A stretch of DNA of 64,000 nt, taken from the NCBI GenBank assembly GCA_009746045.1, contig RPFO01001512.1:21001-85000 (forward strand). Reading direction: 5' to 3'. The stretch comes from Mesostigma viride (lineage: Eukaryota; Streptophyta; Mesostigmatophyceae; Mesostigmatales; Mesostigmataceae). Of this stretch, positions 58,301 through 64,000 are shown piece after piece; position 1 is the stretch's first letter; every line of letters starts with the position of its first letter. The notes under the pieces were generated by a model. That model did no database searches and was not told the origin of the DNA. It saw only the letters and a list, made by a program, of their open reading frames with translations. The translations under genes were made by a program, and so were the position numbers.

Positions 58301-61300
58301 ACAATGATACGCCTATCGCACGCGGTCGTATTCACCCACAAAGAACATAATAATACGCCTATCGCACGCGATCGTATTCACCCACAAAGAACACAATAAT
58401 ACGCCTATCGCACGCGGTCGTATTCACCCACAAAGAACACAATAATACGCCTATCGCACGCGGTCGTATTCACCCACAAAGAACACAATAATACGCCTAT
58501 CGCACGCGGTCGTATTCACCCACAAAGAACACAATAATATGCCTATCGCACGCGGTCGTATTCACCCACAAAGAACACAACAATACGCCTATCGCACGCG
58601 GTCGTATTCACCCACAAAGAACACAATAATACGCCTATCGCACGCGGTCGTATTGACCCACAAAGAACACAACAATACGCCTATCGCACGCGGTCGTATT
58701 CACCCACAAAGAACACAATGATACGCCTATCGCACGCGGTCGCATTCACCCACAAAGAACATAATAATACGCCTATCGCACGCGATCGTATTCACCCACA
58801 AAGAACACAATAATACGCCTATCGCACGCGGTCGTATTCACCCACAAAGAACACAATAATACGCCTATCGCACGCGGTCGTATTCACCCACAAAGAACAC
58901 AATAATACGCCTATCGCACGCGGTCGTATTCACCCACAAAGAACACAATTATACGCCTATCGCACGCGGTCGTATTCACCCACAAAGAACACAATAATAC
59001 GCCTATCGCACGCGGTCGTATTCACCCACAAAGAACACAATAATACGCCTATCGCACGCGGTCGTATTCACCCACAAAGAACACAACAATACGCCTATCG
59101 CACGCGGTCGTATTCACCCACAAAGAACACAATAATACGCCTATCGCACGCGGTCGTATTCACCCACAAAGAACATAATAATACGCCTATCGCACGCGGT
59201 CGTATTCACCCACAAAGAACATAATAATACGCCTATCGCACGCGGTCGTATTCACCCACAAAGAACACAACAATACGCCTATCGCACGCGGTCGTATTCA
59301 CCCACAAAGAACACAACAATACGCCTATCGCACGCGATCGTATTCACCCACAAAGAACACAATAATACGCCTATCGCACGCGGTCGTATTCACCCACAAA
59401 GAACACAATAATACGCCTATCGCACGCGGTCGTATTCACCCACAAAGAACACAACAATACGCCTATCGCACGCGGTCGTATTCACCCACAAAGAACACAA
59501 CAATACGCCTATCGCACGCGGTCGTATTCACCCACAAAGAACACAATACTACGCCTATCGCACGCGGTCGTATTCACCCACAAAGAACACAATAATACGC
59601 CTATCGCACGCGGTCGTATTCACCCACAAAGAACACAACAATACGCCTATCGCACGCGGTCGTATTCACCCACAAAGAACACAATAATACGCCTATCGCA
59701 CGCGGTCGTATTCACCCACAAAGAACACAACAATACGCCTATCGCACGCGGTCGTATTCACCCACAAAGAACACAATAATACGCCTATCGCACGCGGTCG
59801 TATTCACCCACAAAGAACACAATAATACGCCTATCGCACGCGGTCGTATTCACCCACAAAGAACGGCTCCCTGGTCGTGATGGACGGAACTCCTGTTGGC
59901 AAGCGGTGGCACCCGCCTTGGCACCATGGTGTTTCCCATGTAATGTCTGACCATTTGCACCAGCAGGAAAAGCCAACCATTTGCCAAGCTGTACCTGGGG
60001 CGTCCTGGGAACGCGTCCTGTGGAACCCACAAGCATGCCCATTCGGCATCTGTCATCCGGTCCCAGATATATTTCAGCGTTTAGCCTATGCACCACTGGT
60101 CACCGAACCAACCCCTTCATTCTCATTCCCCCTCCTCTGTGGTGCCAACTCCCCCTCGCTGTGGTGCTGACTCCCGCAGTCTGCCTTTGCTCGCGGGAGG
60201 GGCACCCGTATCAACACAGAGAACGTGGTAATACCGGCCTCCGTCACTGCGGAGGGTGCCACGGATGCCACTGGTGGGCCGCTGCACACAAGCTCGATGC
60301 CTGCCACTACCGCAGGGGGGGTACCCACCGAGGGTGGCACCGCGCCACCATCATCATCATCACCATCATCCGACGCCCATCCCCCGCTGCCCACTGGCGA
60401 GATTGTCTTGCGCCAGATCAGCATGACCTCGGAGGCGCCGCAGCCACCGGCCGAGACGGGGGCAGAGGGCGATGAGAATGCCAGGTATTTTTAGATGCCG
60501 TTGGTTTGGGGATATCGGCACGGCTTCACTTCCCTGCCATCGTTACTGTCCGCGGGTGCTACCATAGACGCTGTGGGTGGACAGATAGACAATAGGGGAC
60601 ATAGCTAAGAGTAATGGTCATATATTGTATTTGTATGCCTTGCTACCTGCTGCCCCTGTCACCTGTTAATGCAAAGCCATTGAATTGCAAAACCCTGCCA
60701 GGTGGCTCGCAAGAAGGCACAACCATGGCTTTGGCTCGCTGTCTTGGTGGTGCTGGCGAGGTTACAACGTGGTCACCTATGCCTTAGCACGATAACATTC
60801 ATTGCACACATGCCCGCCCGCCCCTCCGCCCCCCCCCCCCTTCCCACCTCCACCACCCCTCTCCCTTGAATTATTTTTGTTTCCCCCCCCCCTACCCCCA
60901 GCGTGTCCGGCATGTCCACCAGCCTGCTGCACGCCGAGGAGCCGCTGTCCACTGTCACGGTCAACACGAGTGAGTACCACACGGAGGCACGGCTGGGCAT
61001 CGCAGGGAAGGACCTGCTGACCATGCCGCCCATGACGTCCGACGGCAGTAGCACGCTTGACGACGACTCGTCCTCGCAGGGCGGGCCCCACCTTCTGTCC
61101 CCACGGGCCCACTCGAGCGAGAGCAGCTACGGGAGCAGCCACATCGTCCCCCCGATCTTAGATGCCCCAATCCCAGGGAGCCCCCGCGCATCCCGGTCCA
61201 GCTGGGGCGCACGTTCGGGACTGGACAGCCTGGCCGGCAGCATCCCCGGAAGTCCCCGGTCGGCTCTAGGGGGTCGCCCCAGCGGCGCGTTTGACAGCGG

Positions 61301-62408
61301 GGGTGGGCTGAGCAGCCCCCGGGGCCCCCGGTGCGCACCCCTTGACATGCTGGTCCCGGGGAGTCCGAGGGGGTCCATGCGTGGGGGCGGGTTTGAGGGC
61401 AGCAACCCGCTCAGCCCGCGCGGCAGCCACGGCATGCGTGGGTTGGACTCAATGGGGAACGCGTTTGGGTGCGGTGACGCGGGCGGGGCGATTGCTGGCT
61501 TCTTGGCCACGTTGGAGCCCAGCACGGCGCTGCAGCACCTGCGGAGCACGTCCGAGGCGCGGCGCGCTCGGATCCTCGCGCGCGTCGCCGATGCATCGCT
61601 GCAGGCGGCGCTGGGGTCGCAGGAGCAGTTTGAGGTGGGGGTTGGGCAGGAGCAGGTTGAGGTGGAGGTTCGCACATAAGTGGTTTGAGGGGAGGGTTGT
61701 TGCAGGAGCGGTTTGAGGGGAGGGTTGGCGGAGGAGCGGTCTGATGTGAGGGTTGGCGCAGGGGCAGGTGGAGTTCAGTGTAGCCCTCCAGTCTACGTAA
61801 TTTGAATTGCAGGACATCTCTTGAAGTGTTCCAGGAGTCACCGCTTGCTCCCCGCCGCGCCTTTCTTGTTCAACTGCAGTGTCCTGGCACTGGCCCTGGG
61901 AATGTGCCTTAAATGTGTTATGTCCCTGCCCCCCCGGCTTGCCTGCATCCTAAATGTGTCATGCGCCTCACCCACCCACCCCAGGGGCCCTGCGTCTTAA
62001 ATATCCTATTCCCCCCCCGCGCCCCCCCGGCGTACCTGCGTCCTAGATGTATCATGCGCCCCCCTAGCCAACAAACCGGGCAGCTGCATTTGAAACGTGT
62101 CATGTCCCCCCCGACCTCCTCCCCCTGGCGTGCCTGCGTCTCAAATGGATCATGCCCCCCGCACGCACACACCAGGGACCTGCGTCTTAAACGTGTCATG
62201 TCCCTCTGCCGCCGCGCTCCCCCCCCCCAACGCCCCGTATGCCTGCGTCGTGAATGTGTCATGGCACCACCACCACCACCACCACCACCACCACCACCAC
62301 CACCACCACCACCACCACCACCACCACCACCACCACCACCACCACCACCACCACCACCACCACCACCACCACCACCACCACCACCACCACCACCACCACC
62401 ACCACCAT

Positions 62409-62445
<37 letters not shown>

Positions 62446-63346
62446 ACCACCACCACCACCACCTGTGTGCCTGTGTCCCAACTGTGCGGCAGGCGTCCTA
62501 CGAGGATGTGACCAGTAAGGCGGCGTACCACTTCCGTGCGTGCGGGTGGATGCGCAGCGCACGAGTGCTGCAGGGGGAGCTCGCCACGCTGCGCAGCCGA
62601 GAGCGCAACTACGCAGAGGTAAGTGGTCTCGGAGTCGGGCAGGCGGCTGCGAGCGCAACTAGGCGCAGATAAATGATGTATGGAGAGAGAGAGAGGCGGT
62701 TGTGAGCGCCACGAGGCAGAGGCAGAGTCATGTGGGGAGATGCTAAATGCGCAGAGGCAAGTGACTTAGGTAGAGGGCAAGTGGCAGAGGTAAAGTGGCA
62801 AAGTAACGGGGGGCTGCAAGTTACCTAGGCAGGGGCCAGTGGTGCGGCAGGGGCGCTGGCAGGGTGTTTATCTCTGGGCCTAGTGCGCGGGCTGGGCGGG
62901 TTGTGGAATGAATGGTGGGACGCTTCTCCCGCCTGCACCTAGCTGAGACCAGATAAGAAGGCAAGTCGGCTGACGTGCATCGTGTCACCCTAACACATAT
63001 TGGAGATCCTATGGATGGGTCATAGGAGCAAGGGTTAATTTGGTATGTTTTACTGCTAGTGCACATAGTAGTGAAGATGACGAGCGAGCAATCCCAATTT
63101 TCTGTTCTCTCTGCGCTTTGTGCACACCCACTCCCTCAACGTTGTCCCACCGTTTTGTCCCCACATGCGACAACGCCAAATCCCCAATTGCTGTTTCCCA
63201 TCACATGAATTACGCAATTCCTTTAATGCCTCTCTGTTTTGTCCCCACAGGCGGCGTCCCTCTTGCTGGAGCAGTGCCAGCAGTACGAGCGCGAGCGCTG
63301 GTACTTGCCGCTGTCGTACGCGCTCCCGCAGCTGCACGGCGCGCAG
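50462..63346 (+). CDS. TRAPPC10: TRAPPC10/TRS130, TRAPPII complex subunit, 5' and 3' partial (13 exons visible)
   Basis: Exons: 50462-50694, 51658-51848, 52968-53163, 53787-53877, 54249-54412, 54920-55009, 55598-55774, 56378-56466, 57184-57238, 60180-60484, 60902-61634, 62493-62618, 63251-63346. Phases agree throughout: 848 aa so far, against about 1260 aa for plant and human homologues, so the C-terminal third lies beyond the window. Family landmarks, in the order seen in Arabidopsis TRS130: [130 protein letters not shown] and [19 protein letters not shown]. The protein acts in TRAPPII, a tether and Rab GEF at the late Golgi. The exon at 60902 encodes a disordered insert with PGSPR/LSPRGS repeats. 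The boundary 53877/54249 is the least certain; 53887/54272 is an alternative. Confidence 0.9.
50683..50880 (+). repeat. Exon end and donor duplicated in the following TRAPPC10 intron (exon 50462-50694)
   Basis: The junction ATCACATGCCAG with GTGGGCGCGCG (50683-50705) recurs as ATCACCTGCCAACTGGGCG, then CGCG (50855-50877; 20 of 23 positions) and as GTCACCTGCCAACCGGGC (50774-50791). Neither copy keeps the GT at the junction. Confidence 0.7.
51820..52105 (+). repeat. Four or five degenerate copies of the exon 51658-51848 end
   Basis: The exon end reads AACGACTTCAACGTGAAGAA, then GCAGAAGAA and GTGAGT. Downstream come AACGACTTCAACGTGATAAA (about 51947), AACAACTTAAGGTGAACAAG, ending ATAAGTGAGTGG (about 52007), GAAGCAGAAGAAGTAAGCAG (about 52064), and AGCGACTTCATCGTAAAGAA (about 52088). 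A short piece also lies at 51880. Some copies keep a good donor (GTGAGT, GTAAGC). Confidence 0.85.
52205..52372. repeat. 14-bp tandem repeat in TRAPPC10 intron
   Basis: About 11 copies of AGGACACCACCATC, with minor changes at the ends. It lies directly after the degenerate exon copies at 51820-52105. Confidence 0.9.
54475..54525. repeat. CCCT tetranucleotide repeat
   Basis: About 12 CCCT units in the TRAPPC10 intron after exon 54249-54412. Confidence 0.95.
55272..55319. repeat. ATC trinucleotide repeat
   Basis: Sixteen ATC units in the TRAPPC10 intron after exon 54920-55009. The poly-His and poly-Asp frames across it are by-products. Confidence 0.95.
55762..55860 (+). repeat. Duplicated end of exon 55598-55774
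   Basis: The junction GCGCCAAAAG with GTAGGCGGTTCCCCTT (55767-55790) has a diverged copy GCGCTGAAGGGTAGGTAGTC then ACCCTT (55834-55858). About 17 of 25 positions agree, including the GTAGG donor. This is the weakest listed example of the junction-duplication pattern. Confidence 0.5.
57700..59866. repeat. 46-bp minisatellite, about 46 copies, in TRAPPC10 intron
   Basis: Units start AATAATACGCCTATCGCACG and end CACCCACAAAGAACAC. Most differ only at one or two sites (AATAATA, AACAATA, AATACTA; GGTCG or GATCG). Two partial units open the array. Variant units are interspersed: the run around 58200-58370 recurs in the same order at about 58600-58800, so whole blocks have been duplicated. It fills most of the intron between exons 57184-57238 and 60180-60484. 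Forty-six is not a multiple of three, so open frames across it cycle between frames. Confidence 0.97.
61620..61780 (+). repeat. Tandem degenerate copies of the exon 60902-61634 end
   Basis: The junction CAGGAGCAGTTTGAG with GTGGGGGTTGGG is followed by four or five copies: CAGGAGCAGGTTGAGGTGGA (61647), GTGGTTTGAGGGGAGGGTTG (61680), GCAGGAGCGGTTTGAGGGGA (61702), GGAGGAGCGGTCTGATGTGA (61729) and GCAGGGGCAGGTGGAG (about 61757). They are 22-33 bp apart. Confidence 0.85.
61905..62257. repeat. Degenerate 45-60-bp repeats in TRAPPC10 intron
   Basis: Six or seven copies of GCCTGCGTCYTAAAYGTGTC followed by ATG and C-runs of varying length. The spacing varies because the C-runs do. This is an old minisatellite. 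Confidence 0.8.
62262..62471. repeat. ACC/GCC trinucleotide tract next to a splice acceptor
   Basis: Some 47 ACC units, then about nine GCC units (62412-62438), then further ACC units, ending about 20 bp before the acceptor of the exon at 62493. The long pyrimidine-biased tract sits where a polypyrimidine tract is expected. Poly-His, poly-Thr, poly-Pro and poly-Gly frames across it are by-products. Confidence 0.95.
62598..62799 (+). repeat. Four degenerate copies of the exon 62493-62618 end
   Basis: The junction GAGCGCAACTACGCAGAG with GTAAGTGG is followed by GAGCGCAACTAGGCGCAGAT then AAATG (62651-62675), GAGCGCCACGAGGCAGAGGC (62704-62723), AATGCGCAGAGGCAAGTGAC (62746-62765) and GCAAGTGGCAGAGGTAAAGT (62777-62796). 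The last copy keeps a GTAAAG donor. Confidence 0.8.
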
Positions 63347-64000
63347 GTGAGCGCGGCTGGCATGCATGGGGCACCTGGACTATGATATATACGTAGCAGT
63401 ACTGTATACTATACATTATGGACTATGATGTATACATAGTAGTACTATATACATTATGGACTACACTATATACGTAGAAGTACTATATACCATACATTAT
63501 GGACTATGATGCATACGTAGAAGTACTATATACCATACATTATACATAGTAGTATGATGCTGGGTCGCCCTGGCTTTTGTAGAATCCTTGCACTCTGTTA
63601 GGTGTGTCTGAAAAGGCTCGGCAATAGCGGCAACACAAGGACGGTGGTGGCCCTCAGGATAGCACCGTGAAGGTCGCTAGCTGCTGTGAACAGACTCAAC
63701 TTCAGTCACGCAGTAATTTAGTTATAAACGATTGGTGTGCTTGGGGAAGCGTTGGGTAAGCCACAAGGCCTTGTGTGCTTGAAAAGGTGGTTAAGGCGGT
63801 GGGTCTTTGTCAGATTTTTGAGGGTATGGGGTAGGTTAGCTGATTTCCTTGGGATGGATGCTTCCAGCGATGCAGTGGGTATTTCTTGTGAGTACATGAC
63901 AAGAAGACCAAGCAGCATGACCCAGTACTCGGAGCATTTTGCACACGGCTCCCCCGGCTGTTTCGTCATGTAGAACAGTCAACATGTCTCCTTCCCCCCC
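63347..64000. other. TRAPPC10 intron running to the window edge
   Basis: No further exon is seen. Positions 63380-63555 hold about four degenerate units of 43-60 bp based on TACATTATGGACTATGATG. The last bases are a C/T-rich tract that may precede the next acceptor just outside the window. Confidence 0.6.

Noticed and set aside
57700-59866. CRISPR array
   Set aside because: The 46-bp units are contiguous with no unique spacers, and the surrounding genes are eukaryotic and intron-containing.
61913-62672. Poly-Pro, poly-His, poly-Gly and poly-Thr open frames
   Set aside because: Translations of the ACC/GCC trinucleotide tract inside an intron.

Overview
The window is nuclear DNA of a eukaryote, most probably a flagellated green alga. 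The reasons are genes split into many short GC-rich exons with GT-AG introns, an axonemal dynein assembly factor (CFAP298), a plant-type TRAPPC10/TRS130 subunit, a small heat-shock protein, abundant minisatellites and APE-type LINE remains. Species cannot be named from this sequence alone.

Layout. Positions 1-7139 are a stack of nested transposable elements. A LINE ORF2 relic on the minus strand (called family C here) is interrupted by a hAT-like DNA transposon, by two unrelated retroelement insertions and by a SINE-like element. The hAT element carries a complete, single-ORF retroelement (family A). Several of these insertions show recognisable target-site duplications. CFAP298 lies on the minus strand at 8042-13436 (7 exons, 287 aa, complete). 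It is divergent, across about 830 bp, from a giant coiled-coil gene on the plus strand (14270-28773, 8 exons, about 3147 aa). Positions 28774-43023 are gene-poor and hold more retroelement copies (families A-D), a foldback MITE and an RT-type relic. An alpha-crystallin (HSP20) gene lies on the minus strand at 43024-47259. TRAPPC10 lies on the plus strand from 50462 to beyond the right edge, with 13 exons visible and a possible first exon at 47355.

The three complete genes and TRAPPC10 are single-copy style housekeeping or ciliary genes. They do not form one pathway. CFAP298 acts in cytoplasmic preassembly of dynein arms, TRAPPC10 in the TRAPPII Golgi/endosome tethering complex, HSP20 in proteostasis; the coiled-coil protein has no assigned role.

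Two patterns deserve attention. First, in at least eight introns of all four genes the end of the upstream exon together with its 5' splice site recurs downstream as direct repeats, from one degenerate copy up to a 13-copy 71-bp minisatellite. This looks like repeated tandem duplication of exon-intron junctions. Second, the retroelements include a structurally complete ORF1-only unit (HAL1-like, 12-bp target duplication, no reverse transcriptase). Several otherwise different families share a terminal hairpin (CTCC-CAAY-GGAG type) next to a TTAA-rich tail, which suggests one reverse transcriptase mobilises them all.
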